The notes under the pieces are model-generated. The model saw only the letters and a program-made list of their open reading frames with translations. It searched no databases and was not told the DNA's origin. Both the position numbers and the translations under genes were made by a program. A stretch of DNA of 64,000 bases from Rikenellaceae bacterium. GTDB lineage: Bacteria; Bacteroidota; Bacteroidia; Bacteroidales; UBA932. How positions within the stretch are numbered: position 1 is the stretch's first letter; each line of letters starts with the position of its first letter. Below are positions 36,316 through 47,100 of this stretch, in pieces. The stretch covers positions 292,920 through 356,919 of the forward strand of contig DPKJ01000003.1 in the NCBI GenBank assembly GCA_003542575.1, given 5' to 3'.

Positions 36316-37506
36316 CTAAGCAGGGTTAAAAGTTAATAATTCTGAGATTTTGGTTACTGTTCTTTTTTCAACAAGATATGAAAATGGCTTGTTAATTTCA
36401 ACCGGCAACTTGGTGAAAAATGATACTGTCTGATTTTTTGCCTCTTGAATAAAAGCAAACGAGCCCTCTCCAAAGCCAAAGAAATTACCGAAACCTGCAA
36501 CTGTCTTTACAAAACGCCCATCACTCTCATAAAGTCGAAGGGGGAAGAGAAACCGCTTACCTGTGGAATATAGATCGTCTTGTAATGCAGAGTAATTACG
36601 AGCTCCTTCAAATTCTATATCAAACTGAACATATCTGTCTCCATCGGGACCCCAGTCTATGGGGCATTGGTTTGCAATATCGCTTGGGATAAACATGTTC
36701 CAAAAATTCCATTTCTGTTTTGCGACCGGAAAATTTCTCATTCCAGCATCATAAATGTCTGTTTGATAATATTTTGCTTGTAAAAAGGGGGATTCCTGTT
36801 TTATTTTTTCGAGCATTGCTGTTTTTTCAGGGTCAAAAACAGGTTTGGGAGGAAAGAGGGATGACAGCTGTAATGGAATATTATCATCCAGATAAACTTT
36901 TCTCTCTCTTAGCGTCTTTCTCATGTCGGACTCTTCAACCAGGTTTGATAAACGGGTCTCCACCCCATCATATACCTGATATGTCAAAGATCCCCCTTTC
37001 TCTACAATCACATCAGATAAAAATGTCGGATAGACCCCTTGCTGCACATATACAACTCCATGATATCCCGATCCAAGAAGGTAACCCCACTTAGAAATTG
37101 TTTTTACAAAAGTGCCGTCATACTCATATAGTTCAAGGGTAAAGGTCAGACCGTTTTTAGTTCCTGCCAAATCATCAATCACACGATGAGGCCGATTATT
37201 GGGATCAAGCACCACATTTACGACTACATATCTATCTCCATTTACTCCCCAATCAATTGGCTTTTTGGTTGATACGTCCATTGCTGCCTGAAAATTTGAT
37301 AGTGTCCAATTTTCATACTCACCGGGAATGGGCTTACTCTGTTTTGCAGACCATGCTTTTACCTTGTAGTATTTAGTATATAAAGATGGCAATGCACCTC
37401 CTCTTTTCACTAAGGTGAGTATTAACTGGGCTGTTTCATCATTGTTCTGTCCGTGTGAAGAGAGAGAGAAGATACAAAGGAGTAATAAAACTAAAACACG
37501 TTTCAT
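36316..37506 (-). CDS. Secreted protein with internal duplication, unknown function
   Basis: A 396-residue exported protein; the signal peptide ends near residue 19 (SSHGQ). It contains two halves with similar blocks: 'WTLSNFQAAMDVS' with 'PIDWGVNGDRYVVVNVVL', and 'WNFWNMFIPSDIA' with 'PIDWGPDGDRYVQFDIEF'. Both are followed by 'LYEYDGTFVKTIS' and 'LYESDGRFVKTVA'. This points to an ancient tandem duplication of a beta-rich unit. No known domain was recognised. It lies 27 bases from the SDR gene. Confidence 0.7.
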   Translation of the reverse strand: MKRVLVLLLLCIFSLSSHGQNNDETAQLILTLVKRGGALPSLYTKYYKVKAWSAKQSKPIPGEYENWTLSNFQAAMDVSTKKPIDWGVNGDRYVVVNVVLDPNNRPHRVIDDLAGTKNGLTFTLELYEYDGTFVKTISKWGYLLGSGYHGVVYVQQGVYPTFLSDVIVEKGGSLTYQVYDGVETRLSNLVEESDMRKTLRERKVYLDDNIPLQLSSLFPPKPVFDPEKTAMLEKIKQESPFLQAKYYQTDIYDAGMRNFPVAKQKWNFWNMFIPSDIANQCPIDWGPDGDRYVQFDIEFEGARNYSALQDDLYSTGKRFLFPLRLYESDGRFVKTVAGFGNFFGFGEGSFAFIQEAKNQTVSFFTKLPVEINKPFSYLVEKRTVTKISELLTFNPA

Positions 37507-37570
37507 AAATTATACTTTATTAGGCTGGCAATTCCTAACAAAAGTATCTATAATTCTTGGAATTAAGCTC

Positions 37571-40500
37571 CTATTTGTGCAGTTGTTCATTAATTTTTGT
37601 GAACAACATTTTTTTGTTAATTGGCTTGCATAAAAAATCGGAACAACCACATTCTAAAGCTTTTATTTTATTAACCTCTGTAGAATATGCGGTTTGGGCA
37701 ATTATGGGTAAACCCGGGTTAAATTTTTTAATTTGTGCTGTTGCTGCATAGCCATCCAACTCGGGCATTTTGATATCCATCAGTACTAAATCAATGTCAG
37801 GATTGGACCTGCACAGCTTAACAGCTTCAACACCATTTACAGCCCTGATAATGTTAATCCCGGAACCGGCCAACATCTCATTCAATAACATAAAATTTGA
37901 ATCGTTATCTTCGGCGATTAACAATGTTTTATTGGAATATAATCCAAGATTTATATCCTTATTGGACATTTTTTCAGAAATTTTTATCGGGTTTGTGTTT
38001 TTGAATGGAATAGTAAAATAAAATACAGAACCTTTCCCCAATTCAGAAGTCACCCATATGCTCCCTCCCATCATTTTGACATAAGCTTTTGAGATTGAGA
38101 GACCCAATCCTGAACCACCAATATTACGTGTGTTTGTTGTTTCAACCTGACGAAAACGATTAAATATTTTTTCCTGCATATCTAATGGAATACCTATTCC
38201 GGAATCCTCAACATAAAATTCCAACTGTTTATTCTTTACAGAATACCCAAAATTGATATATCCATTATGGGTAAATTTAAAGGCATTCCCAATAAGATTG
38301 ATGAGTATTTGCGTTAGTTTTGTTGCATCTGTAGAAATTATGGCATCATCATCCGGCAAGCCGGCTTTAAAATTAAGCTGAACATTCCTGTCAATGGTTT
38401 TTGGAGTAAATTGCTCATTTAATAGTTTACAAACTAGATTAATATCAATCTCACTCTCCTGAATTTTTTCTTGCCCGGATTCAATTGAGGCAATTCTAAT
38501 AATATCATCAATAATTGCAAGCAACTGATCACTGCTTTGGATGATGATATCAGTAAAATCTTTCCGTCTATCCGGGGTCAAATCGGGTTCGTTAAGAAAA
38601 GCTGAAAAGCCCACAATCGCATTCATGGGGGTTCTTATTTCGTGAGAAATATTATGCAGAAATGCTGTTTTCAAACGATCACTCTCCTCTGCTCTCTCCT
38701 TGGCGCTTATCAATTCCATCTCGGAATGTTTGCGTTCTGTAATGTCGCTTGAAATGCCTATTATCCCTGAAAGCTTACCATTAGAGTCTACTATTGGAGT
38801 ATCTGTTACAAATGCAGGGAAAACAGATCCGTCCTTTCTTTTTACATCAAATTCCCCGGACCATGTTTTTCCTGCGCTTAATTTTTTCATTATATCAACA
38901 GCTTGTTTACCAGATTGCATGGCAGGTGTTAACATAACAATATTTTGTCCTATTGCTTCATCAGGTGACCACCCGTATATCTTTTCTGCCGCACTATTCC
39001 AATAAATCACAACACCAGTTAAATCGGTCGCTATAACAGCTTGTCCCACATTGTTTAACAAACTCGCCTGCAATGTTATTTCGTTATGAATTTTTTTCTG
39101 CTCGGTAATATCCTCAACCATTCCAATCACCTCCTGTGGCAACCCTTTGTGATCGTTTAAAGTTGTAACAAACAGATTACCCCATAATATGTCTCCACTT
39201 TTATGAATGTATCTTTTCTCCATGTTATACCAGGATATTTTCCCGGCTATAAGTTCGGCAAACTGATTCAAATCCTTGTCGATATCTTCAGGATAAGTAA
39301 AATCAGTAAACATCATTTTAGATAGCTCATCACTACTATATCCAAGCATTTTGGACAAACGTAAATTTGATATGATTGGATGTCCTTGCAAATCAATTAG
39401 TGAAATTGCAATAGGCGCCTGGTCAAATATTGCCCGAAAACGTTTTTCACTGGCCTGAAGAACTTGCGCTGCCAGCATCCGTTCTGTAATGTCCCGCCCA
39501 ATGCCCAAAACACCAAGCACTGTTCCGTCTGAATCGTATATTGGAGATTTTATTGTTTCAAGAAAGGCCCGGTGTCCATCATCCGCAAAGGTGACCCACT
39601 CCTCGTTTGTGGTAGGTTTTCCTGCCTCCATGGCTTTTTTGTCATTTATACGGAAAAAATCGGCCAATTCCCGTTCAACATAATCATAATCGGTTTTTCC
39701 AATGATGTCCTTTTCTTTGGCTCCAAAAAAACGTTCAAACATCGGATTGCATGAGAGGAACAATCCGTTTGTATCTTTTAGCCAAATTAAGTCAGGTATA
39801 GTTTTGATTAATGTGTGGAGATGAGATTCACTTTTTCGTAGCGCAATATCCGATTGTCTTCGAGTCGTTATATTCCGGATATTACACTGAATAACCTTGA
39901 TTTTATTTTCTAAATACACATTACTGACAAACTCAACATGTATCTCTCTCCCATCTGAAGTTACTAGTGGTAGATCATCATATCTGACATATGCATTTTG
40001 TTTCAACTCCAGGAATTTCTCTTTATTCTCATAAACATCTTGAAACGAGCCAATTTCCCAGATGAATTTTTCAACAAACTCTTCTTTGGTATAGCCCAAC
40101 AAATCAATTAAAAAAGGGTTTACATCAACAATCTTTCCGGTCTCGGCATCAAGAATAATTATGCCGTCTTTGGCTGACTCAAAAAGTCTTCGGTAGCGTA
40201 TTTCCGAGAGACTTAACGCATCCTCTGTGAACTTACGCCTTGTGATATCCTGTGATATTGTTGCAATTATATTTTTCTCTTTTTCATCAAGAATACGCGA
40301 AGAACTCCATAAAACTGTTTTAATTTTTTTGTCTTTAGTTAAAATATCAATCTCTGTAACTTTATGATCATCGTCCAGATGATATTTTAGCAATTCAATT
40401 GTTGCAGCAATTTTTTCTTTTGGGAAAAGAATATCTATTTTTTTATCAATAATTTCAGCAGCATCAAAGCCGCTCAGTAATTCAAATTGGCGGTTGAGAT

Positions 40501-41017
40501 GTTTTATTATCATAGAGGTATCCCAAATAATCATTGGAGCATGCATATGATCTAGCAGGATGTTTAAAATATCACTGGTTGCACGGTTTACCTCTTCTAA
40601 AGAATTTTCTTTGTCCTTATTTACGGAGATATCACGTATATTGCATTGAATAACCTTTTTATTGTTTACTAAATAAACATTGCTAACAAATTCAACATAA
40701 ATTGTTCTTCCGCACGCAGTTATTAGTGGTAAATTATCGTATCTGACATATTTTTTGTGTTGCAATTCCTGGAATTTTTCCTTATTCTCAAAAATATCCC
40801 TGAAAGAGCCTATCTCCCAGATTGATTTTTCAATAAATTCTTTTTTCGTATAGCCTAACAAGTCAATTAAAAATGGATTAACATCAACAATTTTTCCGGT
40901 TTTGGCGTCAAGAATCAGAATGCCGTCTTTTGATGATTCAAATAAGCTGCGATAACTGAGCTCAGAAGCATATAATTCCTCTAATAAAATTGCCTCTTTT
41001 TTTGTGCGCTTTTCCAT
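37571..41017 (-). CDS. Hybrid sensor histidine kinase with six PAS domains and receiver
   Basis: A 1148-residue cytosolic hybrid kinase. PAS domains occupy roughly 20-135, 150-265, 275-390, 400-515, 525-640 and 650-775. They are followed by a HisKA with phospho-His in 'HNISHEIRTPMNAI', a HATPase with 'NLIGNAFKFT', DSGIGI and GGSGLGLSI, and a receiver with phospho-Asp in 'LVLMDIKMPELDGY'. No membrane segments, so the signal is cytosolic. The first and third PAS domains are near duplicates. No partner regulator lies adjacent. Confidence 0.94.
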   Translation of the reverse strand: MEKRTKKEAILLEELYASELSYRSLFESSKDGILILDAKTGKIVDVNPFLIDLLGYTKKEFIEKSIWEIGSFRDIFENKEKFQELQHKKYVRYDNLPLITACGRTIYVEFVSNVYLVNNKKVIQCNIRDISVNKDKENSLEEVNRATSDILNILLDHMHAPMIIWDTSMIIKHLNRQFELLSGFDAAEIIDKKIDILFPKEKIAATIELLKYHLDDDHKVTEIDILTKDKKIKTVLWSSSRILDEKEKNIIATISQDITRRKFTEDALSLSEIRYRRLFESAKDGIIILDAETGKIVDVNPFLIDLLGYTKEEFVEKFIWEIGSFQDVYENKEKFLELKQNAYVRYDDLPLVTSDGREIHVEFVSNVYLENKIKVIQCNIRNITTRRQSDIALRKSESHLHTLIKTIPDLIWLKDTNGLFLSCNPMFERFFGAKEKDIIGKTDYDYVERELADFFRINDKKAMEAGKPTTNEEWVTFADDGHRAFLETIKSPIYDSDGTVLGVLGIGRDITERMLAAQVLQASEKRFRAIFDQAPIAISLIDLQGHPIISNLRLSKMLGYSSDELSKMMFTDFTYPEDIDKDLNQFAELIAGKISWYNMEKRYIHKSGDILWGNLFVTTLNDHKGLPQEVIGMVEDITEQKKIHNEITLQASLLNNVGQAVIATDLTGVVIYWNSAAEKIYGWSPDEAIGQNIVMLTPAMQSGKQAVDIMKKLSAGKTWSGEFDVKRKDGSVFPAFVTDTPIVDSNGKLSGIIGISSDITERKHSEMELISAKERAEESDRLKTAFLHNISHEIRTPMNAIVGFSAFLNEPDLTPDRRKDFTDIIIQSSDQLLAIIDDIIRIASIESGQEKIQESEIDINLVCKLLNEQFTPKTIDRNVQLNFKAGLPDDDAIISTDATKLTQILINLIGNAFKFTHNGYINFGYSVKNKQLEFYVEDSGIGIPLDMQEKIFNRFRQVETTNTRNIGGSGLGLSISKAYVKMMGGSIWVTSELGKGSVFYFTIPFKNTNPIKISEKMSNKDINLGLYSNKTLLIAEDNDSNFMLLNEMLAGSGINIIRAVNGVEAVKLCRSNPDIDLVLMDIKMPELDGYAATAQIKKFNPGLPIIAQTAYSTEVNKIKALECGCSDFLCKPINKKMLFTKINEQLHK

Positions 41018-41199
41018 GGTGATATATTATCAAGTAGCAGTAAGAGCCACCACAACCTAAATATAAGGAAAGGCCATTTCTTGATTATTACAAATGGTTG
41101 TTAATTTATTACATAATTATTGTTATTGCCACAAAATAGCATACCAACAACCCCGGCAAAAGATTATGCCCAATGTAATTTTTGATATTAAAATTCGTT

Positions 41200-42126
41200 T
41201 TAAACTTCTGAGAATCCGCTCGTAGGTTCAGCAAATTTTTGACTTGCTGTAAAGAGCACATCAATCACAATTGGGTTATGCAACTTTAAGACGCTTTTCA
41301 GAATTTTTTCTCTTAATAAGTCCAGTGATGCAATTGTGAGGGTATTCTCATCTTCTTTAAGTAAAATATGGATAAGTACATAAGGAACCCTACCCGGCTG
41401 AACCATACGAACATACACTTTATTTAATGAAAGGCCACTTAATGCTGTATTGACTGCCTTTTCCAGTTTTAGTGTCGTTTCAAAAGATGGGGCTTTATTT
41501 AATAAACCCATAAGTGCATGCCATGTCATGCGAACCGGTATGCCAATTGATAGACTGGCTACCAGGGCAGTAAGGACCGGGTCGACATATGCAAGCATCT
41601 CTGTAAATGAAGTACGCTCAAGAAACCATGTTGTGGCAAATGCTACTAAAACAGTAGATGAGATTATTGTATTTAATATCCAGTTATGATAATCAGCCTT
41701 CACCAATGGACTTTTGTTTGATTTATACGAACGATGTAGCAGTAATGTAACTAAAAGGCCGGCAACACTTGCTATTGATGCATAAAATATTGCCGGTTCT
41801 GAGGAGATCTCCCGGCCATCAGCAATGATTGACATTAAAGCCTCAAAAAAAGCGATTAACGATACACCAAGAATTAGTAATCCCTTTACTGCATTAATAA
41901 GAGCTTCAAAGTAACCATACCCAAAAGGGAATTTTTCATCATCAGGGCGTTTAATAATAGTTAGAATCCTAATTGTAAATATTGCTGTTACAAAATAGCT
42001 TATATTAAAGAGACCATCAAGTAATATGACTCCTGAGTTTGTAATTATAGAAAAAGTAATTCCCAATATACCAACCAACAAAGATGCAAGAGTCGATAAA
42101 ATCAATGATTTTTTTTCTGATTTCAT
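41200..42126 (-). CDS. Cation diffusion facilitator-family transporter, atypical metal site
   Basis: A 308-residue CDF-like membrane protein with six helices and a cytosolic C-terminal domain (residues 210-308). The canonical metal-site residues differ: helix 2 reads 'VILLDGLFNISYFV', where HxxxD or DxxxD is usual, and helix 5 reads 'VKADYHNWILNT'. Such variants occur in a CDF branch with uncertain specificity. It may still export divalent cations; the substrate is unknown. Confidence 0.85.
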   Translation of the reverse strand: MKSEKKSLILSTLASLLVGILGITFSIITNSGVILLDGLFNISYFVTAIFTIRILTIIKRPDDEKFPFGYGYFEALINAVKGLLILGVSLIAFFEALMSIIADGREISSEPAIFYASIASVAGLLVTLLLHRSYKSNKSPLVKADYHNWILNTIISSTVLVAFATTWFLERTSFTEMLAYVDPVLTALVASLSIGIPVRMTWHALMGLLNKAPSFETTLKLEKAVNTALSGLSLNKVYVRMVQPGRVPYVLIHILLKEDENTLTIASLDLLREKILKSVLKLHNPIVIDVLFTASQKFAEPTSGFSEV

Positions 42127-42177
42127 AATAACAAAAATCGGTTATAAACATCAATCATATCTTTAATGCTTTATAAA

Positions 42178-43281
42178 TTAAAACTTCTTGGTAATATCTA
42201 AAACAATTGTGTTGAACTTATCGGCCTCCTCGACAATGGGGCTGTGTGCAGAGTTATCAAAAGTGAAAAAATCTTTTTCAGGAGCATTTAGCTGATTAAA
42301 AAAATCTTTAGCCACTACATAAGGCGTCTGATAATCAAATATACCATTGAAGATATAGACCGGAATCTGCATGCTGTCTATCTCTGAATGAAGGTTTGTA
42401 TTTACAACATCCAGCCACAGATGCTTGAGCGAAAACATACTACCGGCCATATATTTAAACTTATCGCTCAATGTGTACTCCTTTGCAGCAAGAATCATTT
42501 TTATATAAGGCCACAGGCTTGTCATTTCCCGAGTAACTCCTCCTCCGTATCTGGAAACATACTCCCTTTCATTCATAATAAAGCTAATCCAGGGATCAAT
42601 AGTAGCTAAGGTATCAGGAAAGGTCATTGAGGTCAGTTTCTTTAATCCTTTCTTATCATTTCTGATGATTGCCTGCTCCTTAACCCATTCAAACGACACT
42701 CTCTCGCCCCAGTATTGGGCACATACCTGACCAATCCCAAAATATGCGTGGTACAGCTCAGGAAACTTATGGGAGGTGAGTATCCCAAGAAAAGAGCCCC
42801 AGGAGTGTCCCATTAAAAATATTTTTTCCTGATTGAACCTTTGTTTCAGAACTAAAGTCAGCTCCCTGGTATCTGAAATAAGCTGCGGTACAGTCATACT
42901 TTCTGTTTTAATTTTGTTTGAATATGACATCCCGGCACCGCGCTGTTCCCAATAAACCATTACAAAGTTTTTCTCCAAATCAGGATTGCCTTTGCTGATA
43001 AATACAAATTCCGGACTACCCGGACCTCCGTGAAGAAAAAGCATTACAGGTTTTGTAGAATCTTCTCCCCTGACAATAATGTATTGCTCAACACCTCCAA
43101 GAGTTACCTTCTCTATTGAAGAGATACTTCCAGGGATAGTTATCCCGGATGAATCTGTTATTGGTTGTGGCTTTCCAGGGCTCTTGATCCATAAAAAAAT
43201 TGATGCCAATATAAGAACAATCAATAGTGCTCCCAGAAGATAGAGCACTCCTTTGCCAATTTTTTTTAATATCGTTTTCAT
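42178..43281 (-). CDS. Alpha/beta hydrolase, proline-iminopeptidase-like
   Basis: About 367 residues with an N-terminal anchor (residues 8-32) and 'KSPGKPQPITDSSG' leading into the fold. Motifs: HGGPGSPEF (oxyanion), 'VYWEQRGAGMSY', nucleophile GHSWGSF (Ser), acid in 'NGIFDYQTPY', His in NSAHSPIVEE. It is a paralogue of the hydrolase at 6476-7597, which has HSGG instead of HSWG. ATG 43281 is preferred to the upstream start at 43314, which gives a non-family leader. Confidence 0.87.
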   Translation of the reverse strand: MKTILKKIGKGVLYLLGALLIVLILASIFLWIKSPGKPQPITDSSGITIPGSISSIEKVTLGGVEQYIIVRGEDSTKPVMLFLHGGPGSPEFVFISKGNPDLEKNFVMVYWEQRGAGMSYSNKIKTESMTVPQLISDTRELTLVLKQRFNQEKIFLMGHSWGSFLGILTSHKFPELYHAYFGIGQVCAQYWGERVSFEWVKEQAIIRNDKKGLKKLTSMTFPDTLATIDPWISFIMNEREYVSRYGGGVTREMTSLWPYIKMILAAKEYTLSDKFKYMAGSMFSLKHLWLDVVNTNLHSEIDSMQIPVYIFNGIFDYQTPYVVAKDFFNQLNAPEKDFFTFDNSAHSPIVEEADKFNTIVLDITKKF

Positions 43282-43326
43282 TTTATTTTGGTGAATATGG
43301 TACATGTGAGTCATGAAGAATAATCT

Positions 43327-43539
43327 TCAATTAGCAGAAACCCTTTTACTTGAGACCATTAAGACAATGCCAACAAAAAGCACTACTGCACTTATTATTA
43401 CAGGAGTCCAGTTAGCGCTTGATACTCCTATGTTGACTCCTAAAAAACTGAAGGTCTCAGTATCCTGAGTTGCCTGTATTCCAAAAATTAAAGCCCCTAT
43501 AATTCCAAGAATCACTAATACTATTCCGGCTATTCTCAT
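43327..43539 (-). CDS. DUF3185-like small membrane protein
   Basis: A 70-residue protein with two membrane helices (about 3-22 and 46-63) joined by a short polar loop. It matches small DUF3185-type membrane proteins; no function is known. It lies 45 bases from the alpha/beta hydrolase start. Confidence 0.7.
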   Translation of the reverse strand: MRIAGIVLVILGIIGALIFGIQATQDTETFSFLGVNIGVSSANWTPVIISAVVLFVGIVLMVSSKRVSAN

Positions 43540-43669
43540 AACATTAACTTTTAATAATTAATAAAGTTGTATATGCAAAACTAAGTGCATCATCTCCAAT
43601 AAGTGTTATATAATAAGTTGGAAATGTACATAATTCACATATTTAAATGCACTTCTTAATAGTAGATAA

Positions 43670-44116
43670 TTAAACTTTCAGTAAAAAATTCTCTCTAATC
43701 ATTCCCGGCTCTTTATATTTTGATGCCGAGGCTACTGCTTTCTCTAAAACTTGTTTTAACAAATTAAAGTCATTGGGCTTAGATATGTAAACATTTGCTC
43801 CGTTGAGGAATGTTTCATCAATATCTTTTTCGTTTTCTGATGTGGAATAAATGGCTATCAGAACATCTTCCAACCTGGGATTGCTCTTTATTTCCTTTAA
43901 ACATTCTATACCACTTTTTGACGGCATGTTGAGGTCAAGGAAAAGAATGTATGGTAAAGAGTTCTCCTGTTTGTTAAGCCATTCCATTAGTTCTGTTCCG
44001 TCATTCACAGTGCTGACAACGGTTTTAATTTTTAATTCTGAAAAGGCTACTGTAAATAGTAGTCTGTCCCCTTCATCATCATCAGCAAGTAAAATGTGTA
44101 ATGGGTTTTTGTTCAT
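43670..44116 (-). CDS. Single-domain response regulator (Rcp1-like)
   Basis: A 148-residue stand-alone receiver: acidic pocket LADDDEGD, phospho-Asp in 'YILFLDLNMPSKSG', and Lys in YISKPNDF. Such regulators relay phosphate from kinases to other proteins. It starts 12 bases after the CheB-CheR kinase, so it is very likely its phosphorelay partner. Confidence 0.93.
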   Translation of the reverse strand: MNKNPLHILLADDDEGDRLLFTVAFSELKIKTVVSTVNDGTELMEWLNKQENSLPYILFLDLNMPSKSGIECLKEIKSNPRLEDVLIAIYSTSENEKDIDETFLNGANVYISKPNDFNLLKQVLEKAVASASKYKEPGMIRENFLLKV

Positions 44117-44128
44117 GATGGGTTGTTT

Positions 44129-47100
44129 TTATGATGAAACGGGTATGTATATATTGAACGTTGCTCCTTTATTTAGTTCACTTGTAGCGTTTATGACTCC
44201 TCTGTGGTTATCAACTATCTTTTTTACAATTGCAAGGCCAATGCCTGAACCTGTGTATTCGTCTTTACTATGAAGTTTCTGAAACACTTCAAATATTTTG
44301 GAACTAAATTCATTTTCAAAACCTATACCATTATCTGCTACGCATATATGGCAGTATTCCTGATGAGGAAGGAGTCCCTTAATATTTAAGTCTTTATTTT
44401 TAATAATCCTGCTGCTTATTTTTATATGAGGAGGTTTATGTGGCACAGAAAACTTGAGGGCGTTGCTTATAAGATTGTGCATGAGTTGACGAAACTGGAA
44501 GGGAATAATATTGACTTCGCACAGATTATTCACTTCTATTACAGCTCGTTTTCCAGCTATCTCATCTTTAAATTCATTTTTAATTTCTTCAATGATTAAG
44601 TTGAGGTTTGTATTTTCAAATTTTCGTTCTGCTGCACTTATCCGAGAGAAGGAGAGCAAGTCCTGAATGAGTTGCTGCATTCTTTTTGCAGACTGTTGCA
44701 TAAAGCGAAAATAATTTTTTCCTACTTCAGATAAGTTTTGATTCTCTTTTTCTAAAATTATTCCGGCAAAGGTCTGCAGCTTGCGCAGCGGCTCCTGCAT
44801 ATCGTGACTGGAAACATAAGTGAATGCCTCCAGCTCCTTGTTCATATTTAAAAGCTCTTTGTTCTTATTTTCAAGCGATTCATTAGCCTCTTTTAATTCA
44901 CGTGTTCTTTGGTCAACAGCTTTTTCTAATCTTAATTTTTCTGCTTTACGTTCTCTTATCTCTTTTTTAAGTAATGCTTTATCTATCAGTTCTTTCTCTA
45001 AAATAAGATGCCTTATTTCAGTAATATCTGCAATAACAAGAAGTATCAATTGTTCCCGGTGTGCATTCTGGATAACACGACTTGCATTGAGTGACATTAT
45101 TTTTTCACCTAAGTTCAAGAAAGTATGCTTTACCTCATAATTGTAGAAATGAGAATTTTTAGGAATAATCTCTTCAAGTAATTCGCGTAGTGCAGGAATG
45201 TTCCATTGTTTGTTTCCTAAATCGTATAAAAGCACACCTTCGGTTTGTTCTTCGGTAACATCGAATTTCTTGTAGAATGCTTTGTTGGCAGATTTCACCC
45301 GCAGATCTTTTCCTAAAACCAGCATTGGTTCGTGCATTGTAGATACAATAGCATCGGAATATGCATATGATTCAGTAAGCAGGTCGTTACGTGTTTGCAA
45401 TTCCTGATTGGCAGAGATGAGCTCTTCGTTGGCAGATTCAATTTCTTCTTTTGAAGTCTCCAGCTCTTCATTCAGGGTTTGCAGCTCTTCGTTGCTGGAT
45501 ACCACCTCTTCTATTGTACTTTGAAATTCTTCTGTAAACGCCTCATGCTCCTGCGCGATTGAGAGAGCATCTGAATGTGCATCTGACAATTCCTGCTCTA
45601 ACCTCTTTATTCTTCGGTCTTTTGCAGATGAAATACTGTCTCCGACATTCTCCTGCAACGAAAAAATTTCTGCTAGTTCCATCTCTGTGAAAAGGATAAG
45701 CAGTAATGGCTCGTTCCTCTCTAAAGTAAGAGGGACAATTTCTAAACTTATAACTTTTACTGTCGAATTGATTTTTACTTCAATTCCGGTTTTACGAATG
45801 CGATGCTTGGTTTTAATGACTTTTGAAATTGAATTACGCAATTCAAATGCAATTTCAGGCCGGGCCATTTTTAAAATATTAAAGGTGGCTTTGCCTTTTG
45901 GGTGTGTGAGATATAATTCAGTTGAGCCACGAAACTGAACAATCTCCATTTGATAATTAATAACAACACTCGCGGGCATAAATTCTGAAACAAGCAGAGA
46001 GTCAATAGCATTGTCAAGCCAATGCTGATTTACGACGTTGTTTTTCTGGGTTATAATACGAGTAGCTAACGGAATATTTTTCTCAATAATTGTTTGCTGT
46101 GAAAAGCGAGATGAAAGTTCGGGAAGTCGCTTTGATCCAATACTTGTTTTGCGTGTAAAGATTTTATGCTTTTTATTTGAACTTGCAAAAAGATGGCTTG
46201 AATGGCTTATGCCTTCTGATTTGCCAAGCATTAAAAACCCATTGTCTTTTAGTGCATAATGAAAAGTGCTAATCACTTTCTTCTGTGCTACGGTATCTAA
46301 GTAAATAAATAGATTGCAGCAACTTATAAAATCAAGCCGGGAGAAAGGAGGGTCGCTCAAAATGTTATGCTGTGCGAACACGCACATATCGCGAACGGTT
46401 TTATTAACTCGGTAGCTACCTTCTGATTTAATAAAAAACCGCTGAATGCGCTTTGGTGAAACGGTCTCTAACTCCTGCTTGCTATAAACACCAATTCGGG
46501 CTTTGCTTATTGCAAAACCACTTAGGTCTGTCGCAAAGATCTGAACTGGAATATTCAAGGTTTGACTACCCTGAATCTCTAGCAGTATCATGGCAATTGA
46601 ATAGGCTTCTTCACCTGTTGCACATGCAGGAACCCATATTCGCAGTGACTCACCTGCATTTTTCCTTTTCAGCAATTTTGGGAAAAGAGTCTCTTTCAAA
46701 TATTTGTGAGTGTCGGTATCACGGAAAAAACTTGTAACATTTATAAGCAAGTCCTGGTATAGAATATCTATCTCCTCATTTTTTTGAGTAAGAAGTTTTG
46801 CATATTGCTTGATTGAAGTTATTTTGTACAAAACCATTCTGCGAATAATGCGTCTCTTTATTGTGCTCATTTTATAAACACTAAAATCAACTCCGGTGGC
46901 TTCAAACAATTGATTAAGAATAATTTTAAGATCAGGATTGCTATTGTCAATCAGATTTTTGTTAGTCGTTTTAATCCCATTTGATTTTACATACGGATGC
47001 TTGCTTAGCCTTGCCAACTCTAGTGCAATCTCCTTGGGAGATAAGATAAAATCAACAGCACCAACTGCAATTGCTGAGTGAGGCATACTTGTGAATTTCG

